Shown: positions 8,134 through 17,890, counted from the first letter of the stretch. The stretch is 64,000 bases of DNA from Humidesulfovibrio sp. (GCA_031292175.1 JARLHQ010000028.1:62001-126000); one strand, 5' to 3'. The notes: generated by a model not told the origin, from the letters alone. A program made the numbers and translations.

Positions 8134-10920
8134 CTATTTCTTGCCTTGGGCCCCCGGCTTCGCGGCAGTCTTGCCCGTGGATTTCGTTGCAGACTTGGCA
8201 CCGGGCTTGCCGGCCTCAGCGGATTTGGCCGCAGCGGTTGGCCTGGCGGCGAGCTTCTTCTGCTCGGCCTTCTTCAACGCCGCCCGCTTCTGATCGGCCC
8301 GCCGGTCGGCGTCAGCCTCAAAGAGCTTCCGCTTCTTCCTTTCAAAGCTCATGACGCTAAATAGCGAGGCCAAGCCAAGTGAAAAGATCGTCACGAGGAA
8401 GAGGAGCCCCTTCTGAAAGGCCCATTTCTGGGCCAGGATGGTGTCCACAAGCCAGTTGCTGGCCATTTTTTTTGAATAGAAAAGCAGCACCGGGATGGTC
8501 AAGAGCGCCAAGGCCAGCCCGACCACCTCCAGCCAGATGAAATTCTTGCCCAGAATCATGGTGAAGAGCGTGCTGTCGCGCACGATGCGCAAGGTAACGA
8601 GCCGGTTGGACAGCGAGGTGAGACGCTCCTCAATCTCCGGCACATGGCGGCGCGCGGTGCGGAAATTATCCGCCGTGCGCAACGACTGCGTCATGATCCA
8701 GTTGATGCGCTTGACGCTGTAGTTGAAGTCCTTGTTGAAGTCGTGCAGAAGCTTGGGGAACGGGAACCATCCCGCCTCATATTGCACGTCGCGCAGGCGT
8801 TGGGCGTAGGTGGACGCGCGGTCCTTGATGCGCTTGATCTCCTCGTCGATCTGCTTCTGCATCTCCAGGGTGAAGCCGTCCATGCCCCGGCCCACCTCGC
8901 GGAAGGCCACATAGTTATCCGTCTTGGCCAGCGCGTCCATACGCTCGAGATGCGCCTGCGCGGGCGCCCGGAACAGATGGTCCTCCTCGAACCACTTGGG
9001 CAGCTCCGTGAGTTGCTCCGTCACCTTAAGCCCCACGGCCGCGGCCCGGGCCTGGGATTCCCGCCAGGAATCCCACAGGCCGGAGAGCACATGCACGCGC
9101 CCCCGGTCGATCTCCGTGTCCACCAGAATGCGATTGAACAGCGTGGGCTCGCGGGCCACAAGATCGGCAAAAATATCAAGAGACTGCCCAGTGAATCCCA
9201 TTTTGACCATGCACACGCCCTCGCGGTACGTGGGCTCCAGCCACTTGGACGATCCCATGAGCACTTGGCGATACATGCTCAAGGCCTCGCGGAATTCGCC
9301 CGCGATTTCGAGCAGGCGCGCCTGAAGAAATTGTACGTAGCACTGCTGCACATTGCTCTGGCCGATCCGCCCGGCCTCCTGCCAATAAAACTGCGCCATG
9401 TGCTGGTCCTCGGACTCCAGTGAGACGAAGCCCTCCAGGCAGGCGGCCTCGAAACTGCGCCCGCTCTTGGCGCTCACTGCGCGCAGCACCTCCTTGGTCT
9501 TGTCCAATTCGCCGCTCAAAAGAAAGGCGTGGGCATCGGCCAAAGGCCAAGGCTCCTCCGGGTTCAGCTGATCCGGCTCCACGGGCCACTCCCGGTTTTT
9601 GATGCGCGGCAGCACGGGCAGCATCCCCGGCTGGTAGGGTGCGCCAATGGCGAACATGGCGCGCACCAGGATGGACTCCAGGCCAGTCCCGGCCTTGAGC
9701 AGTCCCGCGGTCTGTTGCAGGAACTTCGCGGGTTCCACTGGCTCGTCCATGCTCTTGAAGGTCGTGGCCATGTCGGTGAGGTCTTTGCGGCCAAGCTCGG
9801 CCCAGACTTCGGACCGGAATGGCGGCAGGACTTTGCTGGGGCAGTCGACAGCAGCGTGATTGAGGAGCCCGCAATAGAAGCACGGCTTGCGTGTTCCGGC
9901 CAGCCAGCGGCGCGGCAAGGGCATTTCGATGGTGCCCTGGCCGCCCTGCCCCTCTCCCTGGCGGATGTTCACGTTGCACCAGGAGTCGAGCGACTCCTGT
10001 TCCCCGCCGTAGCTCAGCTCGTTGACCTTGAAAGCATCGTACAGGGCGTAGCCATCGCGGTAGCGCATGTGCAGAAAGTCCGGGGTGAGCCGGTTCCAGT
10101 CCAAACCGAAGCGGTGCGGCAGATCCATGGAGAAGGACATGCCACGCTGCTCCGAGATGGCGAACACGCAAGGCCAATACGCGCGCTGGGTGCTTTTGAG
10201 TTCCGCGAGCAGGGTCGAGACTTCCGTGCAGTAGAGCCGCATCTGGCGATAGTTCTCCAGCGGAAAGATGACGAACCCCTCGGCGTCGTCGGAAAGATAT
10301 TTTATGTTCAGGCGCTGAAAAACATCCTGCACTTCGGAAAAGAAGGCGCGCCACCCTGCGATGGCTTCGCGTTCGCCCAGCCGCCCCAGGGGGCGGATAA
10401 CGCCATACCAATTGGCGGGGGAAGAGTAGTCCAGCCCCTGGTCGGCGCTCAACGAGACCCAGCCAAGGCTGGCCAAGCCCTGCATGGAGACCGGCTGGCC
10501 AAGGGACAGCCCGTTGATGCTCTTGACCGCTTCCTGCAGCTTGGGGTGCACGAGCACCTCAAGATCCTCGGCCACGCCGGCCTGCTGACGCAACAGCTCG
10601 CGCGGAACCGAGGTGGACAGGCTCATGTCATAGCCCACCAGAGCGGTGAGAGGAAACACCTGGCAGAACAGCGGCAGGGGGTTCAGTTTGGCCCAGATCT
10701 GGAGCTTGGCCAGAGCACGGAACACCTCCGGGTTGAAGGACACCCAGAAGCCCTGGCAGGGGTCTTCCACCAGCTGCACCAGGCCGTGGTCGCGCAGGGT
10801 ATGCCCCACGGCGTTGTTGAACGAGCCCGACCACACCAGCCACAATCCGTAGCCGGAGCTGATGAGCCGCGCCTGAGAGACACTCGGCAGTCTTTCCATC
10901 AAGGTCGAAAGCGTGTACAT
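8134..10920 (-). CDS. large TPR-like protein with CCHC zinc knuckle, two C-terminal TM segments and Lys/Ala-rich tail
   Basis: 928 aa; CFYCGLLNHAAVDC matches CX2CX4HX4C; TM segments WLEVVGLALALLTIPVLLFY and GLLFLVTIFSLGLASLFSV. Confidence 0.8.
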   Translation of the reverse strand: MYTLSTLMERLPSVSQARLISSGYGLWLVWSGSFNNAVGHTLRDHGLVQLVEDPCQGFWVSFNPEVFRALAKLQIWAKLNPLPLFCQVFPLTALVGYDMSLSTSVPRELLRQQAGVAEDLEVLVHPKLQEAVKSINGLSLGQPVSMQGLASLGWVSLSADQGLDYSSPANWYGVIRPLGRLGEREAIAGWRAFFSEVQDVFQRLNIKYLSDDAEGFVIFPLENYRQMRLYCTEVSTLLAELKSTQRAYWPCVFAISEQRGMSFSMDLPHRFGLDWNRLTPDFLHMRYRDGYALYDAFKVNELSYGGEQESLDSWCNVNIRQGEGQGGQGTIEMPLPRRWLAGTRKPCFYCGLLNHAAVDCPSKVLPPFRSEVWAELGRKDLTDMATTFKSMDEPVEPAKFLQQTAGLLKAGTGLESILVRAMFAIGAPYQPGMLPVLPRIKNREWPVEPDQLNPEEPWPLADAHAFLLSGELDKTKEVLRAVSAKSGRSFEAACLEGFVSLESEDQHMAQFYWQEAGRIGQSNVQQCYVQFLQARLLEIAGEFREALSMYRQVLMGSSKWLEPTYREGVCMVKMGFTGQSLDIFADLVAREPTLFNRILVDTEIDRGRVHVLSGLWDSWRESQARAAAVGLKVTEQLTELPKWFEEDHLFRAPAQAHLERMDALAKTDNYVAFREVGRGMDGFTLEMQKQIDEEIKRIKDRASTYAQRLRDVQYEAGWFPFPKLLHDFNKDFNYSVKRINWIMTQSLRTADNFRTARRHVPEIEERLTSLSNRLVTLRIVRDSTLFTMILGKNFIWLEVVGLALALLTIPVLLFYSKKMASNWLVDTILAQKWAFQKGLLFLVTIFSLGLASLFSVMSFERKKRKLFEADADRRADQKRAALKKAEQKKLAARPTAAAKSAEAGKPGAKSATKSTGKTAAKPGAQGKK

Positions 10921-10955
10921 TCCCTCTCCAGGTCAACCCCTATTGGAGGTCGTGT

Positions 10956-11318
10956 ATGGACATAAGCCAGGCAATCGCAGAACTCAAGAAGGAGCCGGGC
11001 TTCGCCGACCATGTTGGCATGATCCTGGTGCACAACGGTACAGTGCGCGGCTGGTCAAGAAAAGACCATTCGAACGTCATCGCCGTGGAAATCACCCCGG
11101 ACCACGCCAAAATCAAGGCCTTGTGCGCGGAATATGAGAAGCATCCCGGCATCTTTCGCGCCTTCGCAGAGGCCAGGAGCGGTCTGCTCAAGCCTGGGGA
11201 CGACGCGTTGTTCATCGTCGTGGCCGGAGACATCCGCGAAAACGTCAAGGCCGTCCTGTCCGACCTGCTCGACCGCATCAAGAGCGAGGCCATGGCCAAG
11301 CGTGAAGTCTTTGCGTAG
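10956..11318 (+). CDS. MoaE-family molybdopterin synthase large-subunit-like protein
   Basis: 120 aa; MILVHNGTVRGWSR...GDDALFIVVAGDIRENVKAVLSDLLDRIKSE. Confidence 0.8.
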   Translation: MDISQAIAELKKEPGFADHVGMILVHNGTVRGWSRKDHSNVIAVEITPDHAKIKALCAEYEKHPGIFRAFAEARSGLLKPGDDALFIVVAGDIRENVKAVLSDLLDRIKSEAMAKREVFA

Positions 11319-11376
11319 CGCCCGCCCCCCACGCTTCTCTCTTCGGCCGCACTGGCGCAAAGCATAAGGCCCGGAC

Positions 11377-12483
11377 ATGGTTATCATCCAGGTCGTCAAC
11401 GTGCGCTGGTTCAATGCCACCGCCTGGTACGCGCTCTATCTCTCGCGGCTGCTGCAAGAGGCCGGACACACGGTTGTCGTGCTCACCCTGGCCGGCACAG
11501 AGAGCCACAAGAAGGCCCTGGAATGGGGGCTCGACGCGCGCCAAATGGACCTCAACACCGCGAACCCGCTCCGCCTCGCCGTCACCTTGGGCAAAATCAT
11601 TGGACTCGTGCGCAGGCTCAAGCCGCAGATTGTCAATTGCCACAGGGGCGAGGGCTTCATCCTCTGGGCCCTCTTGAAGGCGCTGGGCGCCGGATTCCGG
11701 CTGGTGCGCACGCGCGGCGACCAGCGACCGCCCAGAGCCGACGCCCTGAACCGCTTTCTGCACGCCCATGTGGCCGACGCCGTTGTGGTGACCAATTCAC
11801 GCATGGCCCGGCATTTTCTTTCCGCCATGCGCACGCCGGAGGACCGGGTCTGGCTCATCCACGGGGGCGTGGACCGCGAACGCTTCCGCTTTGACGCGAG
11901 CGGACGCGAACGGGTGCGCGCGGAGTTCGGCTATGGCCCGCGCGAGACGGTGATCACCCTCGTGGGCCGGTTTGACAAGGTGAAAGGCCAGCGCGAGACC
12001 CTGGAGGCCCTGGCCCGGCTGGTGCACAAGCAAGGCTACCGCCACGCGCGGCTCCTGCTGCTCGGCTTCGGCAGCGCCACGGGCGAGGGCGAGGTGCGGG
12101 CCTGGATCAAGGAGCTGAAGCTGGAGCGTTTTGTGGCCATCACCGGCCACCGGGAGGACGTGGCGGCCTGCCTCTCGGCCGCGGACATCGGCATCGTCGC
12201 CTCCCTCTGGTCCGAGACCATCGCCCGCGCGGCCCTGGAGCTCGTGGCCGCCGAACGGCCGCTCTTGTCTTCGGATGTGGGGGTCATGCCCGACCTGCTG
12301 CCCCCGGAAGCGCTGTTCCCGGCGGGCGACGTGAACGCCATGACCAGACTGCTCGCCCGGGCCATCGACGATGCTGGCTACCGGAAGGAGTTGCTCAAGG
12401 CCGGAAACCTCACGCTCTCGCAGCTCTCGGGGCACGACTTCCTGCAGCGCACGCTCACGCTCTATGAGGGCTTCTTCGACTAG
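11377..12483 (+). CDS. glycosyltransferase family 4-like
   Basis: GT-B fold motifs: TLVGRFDKVKGQRETLEAL, ITGHREDVAACLSAADIGIVASLWSETIARAALELVAAERPLLSSDVG. Confidence 0.9.
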   Translation: MVIIQVVNVRWFNATAWYALYLSRLLQEAGHTVVVLTLAGTESHKKALEWGLDARQMDLNTANPLRLAVTLGKIIGLVRRLKPQIVNCHRGEGFILWALLKALGAGFRLVRTRGDQRPPRADALNRFLHAHVADAVVVTNSRMARHFLSAMRTPEDRVWLIHGGVDRERFRFDASGRERVRAEFGYGPRETVITLVGRFDKVKGQRETLEALARLVHKQGYRHARLLLLGFGSATGEGEVRAWIKELKLERFVAITGHREDVAACLSAADIGIVASLWSETIARAALELVAAERPLLSSDVGVMPDLLPPEALFPAGDVNAMTRLLARAIDDAGYRKELLKAGNLTLSQLSGHDFLQRTLTLYEGFFD

Positions 12484-12557
12484 CACGGCACGCGTTCCTG
12501 CACTTCTTCAGGGGACCAAGCCCCAACCAAGCGGTCGCGCACAGGTCTTTCGACGAC

Positions 12558-13514
12558 CTACCAGCCAGCGGTGTCTGCTTCGGGTGGACTTTCGGCGTCG
12601 CGCAGGCGATCGGCCACGGCCATGATCGTGCGCGTGTAGGACTGCGAGTGGTTGTAGCGGTAGAGAACCGCCATCTGCCCCTCGCGTGAAAGATTGGGAC
12701 GCCAGCCGTTGGCCGAAAGGAACCGCGCGGTGCTGAGAACAGCGTCCGAGGGGCTGAAAAGATCCACCCGGCCGTCACCATTCAGGTCCATGCCATAACG
12801 CAAGGCGTTTGAGGGCATGAATTGGCAGATGCCGATGGCCCCGTAAACGGAACCGGGAATGCTGGCGGGATCGAAGCCGGCGTTCTTAGCGTACACAAGC
12901 AGGGCCTTGAGCTCCTTGTAGGCCCAAGCGGCCTTCTGAGCCGTGCGCCAGCGCAGCCACAGGGATAATTCTGGAGTCAGGTCGCGGCGCTCAATATGCG
13001 GGGCCACCAGGGAGAAATCACCGGCCAGGGCCATGCTGGCCAAGGTGGCCAAGGCGCTCTTGCTGCCCACGTTGCGCCCAAGCTTGGTCTCCACCAGCAG
13101 CAGGGCCGTTAGGATCTCTTCCGGTACGCTGAAACGCACTCTGGCCTCACGCAGGGCCGTGCGCTGGGTATCCAGAAAGCTGCGGGCTTGCATGAGCAGA
13201 AACGGATTCAGATAGCTGATGTAGAGTTCCGGGGCTTCCGGCTTGGGCTTCCTGGCGGAGAGCTTGACCTCAAGCAGCGCGTTCATCTTGCGGGCCATGA
13301 TGAGCGGATCGAAGCGCACCTCCGCTCGGGAAAACAGCGCGGCGAGGCTGGCTTGGTCAAAGCCGTCGGAAACCAAACGCCGCGTGAGGGGGGTCCACAC
13401 GTCCGGGCCGGGTGGCTGCGTCTGGGCCTGGGCGGTAACCGGGAGCAAGAACGCGGCAAGCAAAAGCGCGACCCCAAAAGGCCGCGCCAGGAGGCTCAAC
13501 CCGCGCGGCGGCAT
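12558..13514 (-). CDS. lytic murein transglycosylase (MltB-like)
   Basis: Signal peptide; SKSALATLASMALAGDFSL, AIGICQFMPSNALRYGMDLNGDGRVDLFSPSDAV. Confidence 0.9.
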   Translation of the reverse strand: MPPRGLSLLARPFGVALLLAAFLLPVTAQAQTQPPGPDVWTPLTRRLVSDGFDQASLAALFSRAEVRFDPLIMARKMNALLEVKLSARKPKPEAPELYISYLNPFLLMQARSFLDTQRTALREARVRFSVPEEILTALLLVETKLGRNVGSKSALATLASMALAGDFSLVAPHIERRDLTPELSLWLRWRTAQKAAWAYKELKALLVYAKNAGFDPASIPGSVYGAIGICQFMPSNALRYGMDLNGDGRVDLFSPSDAVLSTARFLSANGWRPNLSREGQMAVLYRYNHSQSYTRTIMAVADRLRDAESPPEADTAGW

Positions 13515-13548
13515 CACGGCGCGGGCTGACAGGTGAAATGGCTGGCGT

Positions 13549-13767
13549 TCACAGACGGTCCAGGGGCACAAAGCCCACCTCCTCCTCAAACCCCTCATCC
13601 ATCTGATCGATAAAATCCTGCAACTGGTACTTTTCGCCACACCCCGTGCAACGCAGGCTTGTCTCGCGTCAGGCCCGGTTCAAATAGATCCCCCCGCCGC
13701 AGGCTGGGCACTTCAGGCCGGGCAGCGTCTTGGCCTCGGGCCTGCGGCGGGACGAGAACAGCCCCAC
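13549..13767 (-). CDS. putative dual-CXXC small selenoprotein (72 aa, in-frame UGA = Sec33)
   Basis: Manual translation from GTG 13767: MGLFSSRRRPEAKTLPGLKCPACGGGIYLNRA[UGA]RETSLRCTGCGEKYQLQDFIDQMDEGFEEEVGFVPLDRL stop; UGA at 13669-13671; SECIS-like hairpin starting immediately 3' of UGA. Confidence 0.8.
13635..13668 (-). promoter_or_regulatory. candidate bacterial SECIS element
   Basis: Directly after UGA: CGC-gag-ACA-ag-CCUG-[CGUUGCA]-CGGG-g-UGU-g-GCG, an imperfect stem-loop whose loop begins 15 nt after the UGA. Confidence 0.65.
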
Positions 13768-13769
13768 GC

Positions 13770-15188
13770 CTAGTGGATTTCCAGGGGCGGGTTCTTCTCG
13801 CCCATGGCCACGTAAAGGTTGGAGAGCGCGGTCTCGTAGTCGGCCAAGGCTTGGGACAGGGAGGCCTCGCTGCTGCTGACGGAGGCCTGGGCAGTGAGCA
13901 GATCGGTATTGGTGCCGACCTGGGCCTGATACCGGGCCAGGGCCATGCGGTAGCTCTCACGCGCGGTTTCCACGGACTTCCGGGCCACGTCGATGCGGTC
14001 GGCAGCCTCGCGCTGGCTCAAGAGGTACTGCTTGACCTCGAACCCGGCGTTCAGCTTGGTGTTGTCCAGGTCGGCGCGCAGCTTGTTCACGGTCTCTCCG
14101 CCGCTCTTATACTTGTTGTAGGTGCTGCCCCACTGGAAGAAGGTCCAGGAGGCGTTGACGCCCACAGTCCAGTATTCCTTGTTCTGACTGGACATGTACT
14201 TGCTTTCGCTGACAGAGGGGCTGTCGCCCTTCTTGTAGTAATCGTAGTCTGCTCCGACCTGCGGATAGAAGGAGCTTCCAGCGATGGTCTGGTCCTTCTC
14301 GGCCATGGCCACACTCTTGACGCCGATCTGGATGTCTGGGCGATTCTTGTACGCCTGGGTCAGACAGTCGTTGAGCGGCATGCTGAACGGGCTGTAGGTG
14401 AGATCGCCCACATACTCCACCGGTGCCTCAAGCTGCAGGTTCAACAACGAGTTGAGCTTGGCGCGGGTGGTGTCCAGGGAGTTCTTCGCGATGAGCTGGG
14501 CTTGCTGCGCCGTCGCCAGATCCACCTGGGCCTGGAGCACGTCGAGCTTGGGCTTCAGCCCCACCTCGTAGAAGGCTTGCGTCACCTTGAGCTGCGACAG
14601 GAGGCGCTCCACGGAGTCGTTGGCGCTCTTCACGTCCATCTTGGCCTTCAGGTGCGCAAGGTAGTTGCCCTGAATGGAGCTGATGAGGGCCAGCTCGGTC
14701 TGTGTAAGCTTGGCCTCATTCTGTTCCTTGGCCAGCTTGGCCTTCTGGTAGGTGGAAAGCAGGTTGAAGCCTGTAAAGATCGGCTGGTGCAAGTTCAGCT
14801 GGCTGTACCAAGTGGTCTGGTCGGCCGTGGCCATGCTAGCGGTCTTGGGCTGTCTGTCATAGGTCAAAAATCCATAGGATGCCGTGGCGGTCGGCAGAAA
14901 ATCTGCCCTGGCGGAATTTTTGTCATACTCGCTGCCAAGCAACTGGGCGCGCGCCGAGACCATGGTCGGGTTGTTGGCCAGGCCGAACTCCACCGCGTGC
15001 TGGAGATCAAAAGACGAGGGAACGCCCGGGGCCTGCGCCTGAGCCGGGGCGGCAGCCGGTGTGCTGGCCGGGACCGCTTGCGTCGCAGCAGGAGCCTTAT
15101 CCTGGGCCAGCGCCAGGGTCTGCGGGCCCGCCAGGCAAAACGCCAGGGCTACGACGGGGAAGATACGAAGGGATTTGTTGCGTGTCAT
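13770..15188 (-). CDS. TolC-family outer membrane efflux protein
   Basis: Signal peptide MTRNKSLRIFPVVALAFCLAGPQTLALAQ; OEP-type repeats and coiled-coil composition. Confidence 0.9.
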   Translation of the reverse strand: MTRNKSLRIFPVVALAFCLAGPQTLALAQDKAPAATQAVPASTPAAAPAQAQAPGVPSSFDLQHAVEFGLANNPTMVSARAQLLGSEYDKNSARADFLPTATASYGFLTYDRQPKTASMATADQTTWYSQLNLHQPIFTGFNLLSTYQKAKLAKEQNEAKLTQTELALISSIQGNYLAHLKAKMDVKSANDSVERLLSQLKVTQAFYEVGLKPKLDVLQAQVDLATAQQAQLIAKNSLDTTRAKLNSLLNLQLEAPVEYVGDLTYSPFSMPLNDCLTQAYKNRPDIQIGVKSVAMAEKDQTIAGSSFYPQVGADYDYYKKGDSPSVSESKYMSSQNKEYWTVGVNASWTFFQWGSTYNKYKSGGETVNKLRADLDNTKLNAGFEVKQYLLSQREAADRIDVARKSVETARESYRMALARYQAQVGTNTDLLTAQASVSSSEASLSQALADYETALSNLYVAMGEKNPPLEIH

Positions 15189-15315
15189 GCAATGTCCTTG
15201 TGGCTGCTCTTTGGGGTAAGTGGTGCAGCACTGTTCATATGTATCGGCAGCTTTCAAACAACTGTTTATACTCTTTCCCGCGGCGAACCGCAAGACGCAA
15301 AAAATAGCTTTACCC

Positions 15316-16104
15316 TCAAATGGTTGCGCAATCGGTTGGATCGCCCTGGAGCTTTTCGATGGTGTGCGCCACCGCCGGAAGCACCGCCCCAAGGCATTCG
15401 CGCACGGCCTTCGGGCTGCCGGGCAGATTCAAGACCAGCGCTCCGCCGAGGGTGCCGCACACCGCGCGCGACACCGCGCCGCGCGGTGTCTTGGCCAAGC
15501 TGGTCAGCGTCATGGCGCGTTCGAAGCCCGGCATGCGCTTTTCTATGACGCGCAAGGTGGCCTCGGGGGTTACATCACGCGGTGCCACGCCCGTGCCGCC
15601 CGTGGTGCAGATCAGGTCGAAGCCGTCCGACAGGGCCAGTTGGGACAGCAGCGCGGCAATCTGCCGCTCCTCGTCCGGCAGCACAAAGCCGCGGGCCAGG
15701 CAAAGAGGCATGGCCGTGCTCGCCAACGCCTCAATAAGCGGCCCGGAGGCATCCTCTCGCTGTCCCGCCGCACCTTTGTCGCTCAAGGTGATCCAGGCGA
15801 GAGCGAAACCAGTGCGCGAAAGTGCAAGCTCCCGCACATCATCCAGACCCATGGGAGCCGGCAACCGCGTCTCCAACAGCCAGCACGGAGCATCGATCCG
15901 CGTGCCCAGGCCCGGCCACCAGAAGCGGCCCAACACCAGATATTCTTCCAACTCACCACGCAGCATGTGTCCGGCGCGCAAGGCCGGCAGCACGTTCGCC
16001 TGAGCGCAGGGCAATCCCAGCGGCAGCGTGGCCGTGGAGAGGAAAAACCGCTGTCCGGCCGTCTCGCCCGTGTGCTTGGCGAAGCGCAAGGTCACGTCGC
16101 TCAT
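15316..16104 (-). CDS. MogA/MoaB-family molybdenum cofactor protein with ~100-aa N-terminal extension
   Basis: C-terminal LICTTGGTGVAPRDVTPEATLRVIEKRMPGFE...GALVLNLPGSPKAVRECL. Confidence 0.85.
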   Translation of the reverse strand: MSDVTLRFAKHTGETAGQRFFLSTATLPLGLPCAQANVLPALRAGHMLRGELEEYLVLGRFWWPGLGTRIDAPCWLLETRLPAPMGLDDVRELALSRTGFALAWITLSDKGAAGQREDASGPLIEALASTAMPLCLARGFVLPDEERQIAALLSQLALSDGFDLICTTGGTGVAPRDVTPEATLRVIEKRMPGFERAMTLTSLAKTPRGAVSRAVCGTLGGALVLNLPGSPKAVRECLGAVLPAVAHTIEKLQGDPTDCATI

Positions 16105-16119
16105 GAGGCCTCCCTTGTG

Positions 16120-16887
16120 CTATGCCAGCAGCACGGCGATGATCCCTGCCAAAAATATGCCATCAAAAGTACCCGCCCCCCCGATGGACAGAAGCGGCGC
16201 ATCAAGCAGAGCCAGAGTGCGGCGATTCAGCATATGCCCCAGGTCCGCGCCGATGAGCGTGCCCAGCGTGCCTGCCATGTACGCCGCGCGGGGCGCGAGG
16301 GAGTCGTGCCCTGCTAGCACGGGCACCACAAGGAGCGCCGTGATGGCCGCCACGGCTGGAGGCAGCAGCACCGGCACGGCGATGCCGATGCCCGGCATGG
16401 GCCGCGCCAACAGATAGCACGCCAGCGCGGGAATGAGCACACAGAGGATCATCCAGCCGCCCAGCACACCCGAGAGCTGCATCTGCCACAGAAACCAGGC
16501 CGAGAGCGCGCAGGGCACGAGGCATCCGCCCACGTTCACGGCCAGCACCTGCTCTGAGAGCAGCAGGCCTGGGTCCTGCGCCGGGCCAAAGGGATTCTGG
16601 CCGAAGCGCACGCGGCCGAGCTGTCCGGAAAAGCCCCCTCCGAAACTGAAGATGCGGCTGGCCGGCGCGGCTTCGCCGCGCACCAGGCGCGTGGTGCGCC
16701 AGATCGGAATGTTCCACCGGCTGCCCACGACGGTGAGCAGGAACACGGCCAAGCCCTGCGGGCCCGTGAGGCCCAGCTTGCCGAAAGCCGAAGCGACGAG
16801 GCTCACCGGCACGATGATGAACAGGCCGAGCAGCACAATGGCCACCAGGGAAAGCAAAAAGATCGGCGGTCTGGCCTGGAAAAACAT
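16120..16887 (-). CDS. DUF1614-like integral membrane protein
   Basis: Multi-TM; NIPIWRTTRLVRGE and GTLIGADLGHMLNRRT. Confidence 0.7.
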   Translation of the reverse strand: MFFQARPPIFLLSLVAIVLLGLFIIVPVSLVASAFGKLGLTGPQGLAVFLLTVVGSRWNIPIWRTTRLVRGEAAPASRIFSFGGGFSGQLGRVRFGQNPFGPAQDPGLLLSEQVLAVNVGGCLVPCALSAWFLWQMQLSGVLGGWMILCVLIPALACYLLARPMPGIGIAVPVLLPPAVAAITALLVVPVLAGHDSLAPRAAYMAGTLGTLIGADLGHMLNRRTLALLDAPLLSIGGAGTFDGIFLAGIIAVLLA

Positions 16888-17023
16888 CGGGGCTCCTTAT
16901 TGGGACGCGGGGCCGGTCCCGGCTGTTGCCAGGCACGGGCCAAACAGGGTATCCAGCCCCGGAGACTAGCAACCCCGGAGCGCGATGTAAACTGCGCCCA
17001 CGATTCAAACATGCGGAGCGAAC

Positions 17024-17890
17024 ATGAAGGGCATCATTCTGGCTGGCGGCTCGGGCACGCGGCTGCACCCTCTCACCCGCGTCATCAGCAAGCAGCTGCT
17101 GCCGGTGTACGACAAGCCCATGATCTACTACCCGCTCTCCACGCTCATGCTGGCGGGCATCCGCGACATCCTCATCATCTCCACCCCGGCCGACCTGCCC
17201 CGCTTCGCCGAGATGCTGGGCGACGGCTCAAGCCTGGGCCTCAATATCTCCTATGTGGCGCAACCCAGCCCGGACGGTCTGGCGCAGGCCTTCGTCCTTG
17301 GCGCGGAGTTCATCGGCAGTGACACGGTGTGCCTGGTCCTGGGCGACAACATCTTTTACGCCCAGGGACTTTCTGGCGTGTTGCAGCGTTGTGCCACGCT
17401 CAAAAAGGGCGGCACTGTCTTCGCCTACCCGGTGAAGGACCCGGAACGCTTCGGCGTGGTCGAGTTCGACGCGGCCCAGAAGGTGCTCTCCATCGAGGAA
17501 AAGCCGAGCCAGCCCAAGTCGCGCTATGCCGTGACCGGGCTCTATTTCTATGACAACGACGTGGTGGACATCGCCAAAGGGCTCAAGCCCTCGCCGCGCG
17601 GGGAACTGGAGATCACGGACGTGAACAACGCCTACCTGAAGCGCGGCGACCTGTCTGTGGAACTCACCGGGCGCGGCTGGGCGTGGCTGGACATGGGCAC
17701 GCACGAATCGCTGCTGCGCGCCGCCAACTTCGTGCGCATGGTGCAGGAGAACCAAAGCCTGCGCATCGCCTGCGTGGAGGAAATCGCCTACCGCATGGGC
17801 TACATCGGTGCCGCCCAGCTGGAAAAGCTGGCCTGCTGCATGCTCAAAAATGATTATGGGCAGTATTTGATGGAAGTGCTGCGGGGATAA
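17024..17890 (+). CDS. rfbA: glucose-1-phosphate thymidylyltransferase
   Basis: [55 protein letters not shown]. Confidence 0.97.
   Translation: MKGIILAGGSGTRLHPLTRVISKQLLPVYDKPMIYYPLSTLMLAGIRDILIISTPADLPRFAEMLGDGSSLGLNISYVAQPSPDGLAQAFVLGAEFIGSDTVCLVLGDNIFYAQGLSGVLQRCATLKKGGTVFAYPVKDPERFGVVEFDAAQKVLSIEEKPSQPKSRYAVTGLYFYDNDVVDIAKGLKPSPRGELEITDVNNAYLKRGDLSVELTGRGWAWLDMGTHESLLRAANFVRMVQENQSLRIACVEEIAYRMGYIGAAQLEKLACCMLKNDYGQYLMEVLRG

Noticed and set aside
13595-13960. 121-aa minus-strand ORF over the selenoprotein candidate
   Set aside because: Out of frame with both TolC and the dual-CXXC reading; Arg/Pro-rich with no motifs
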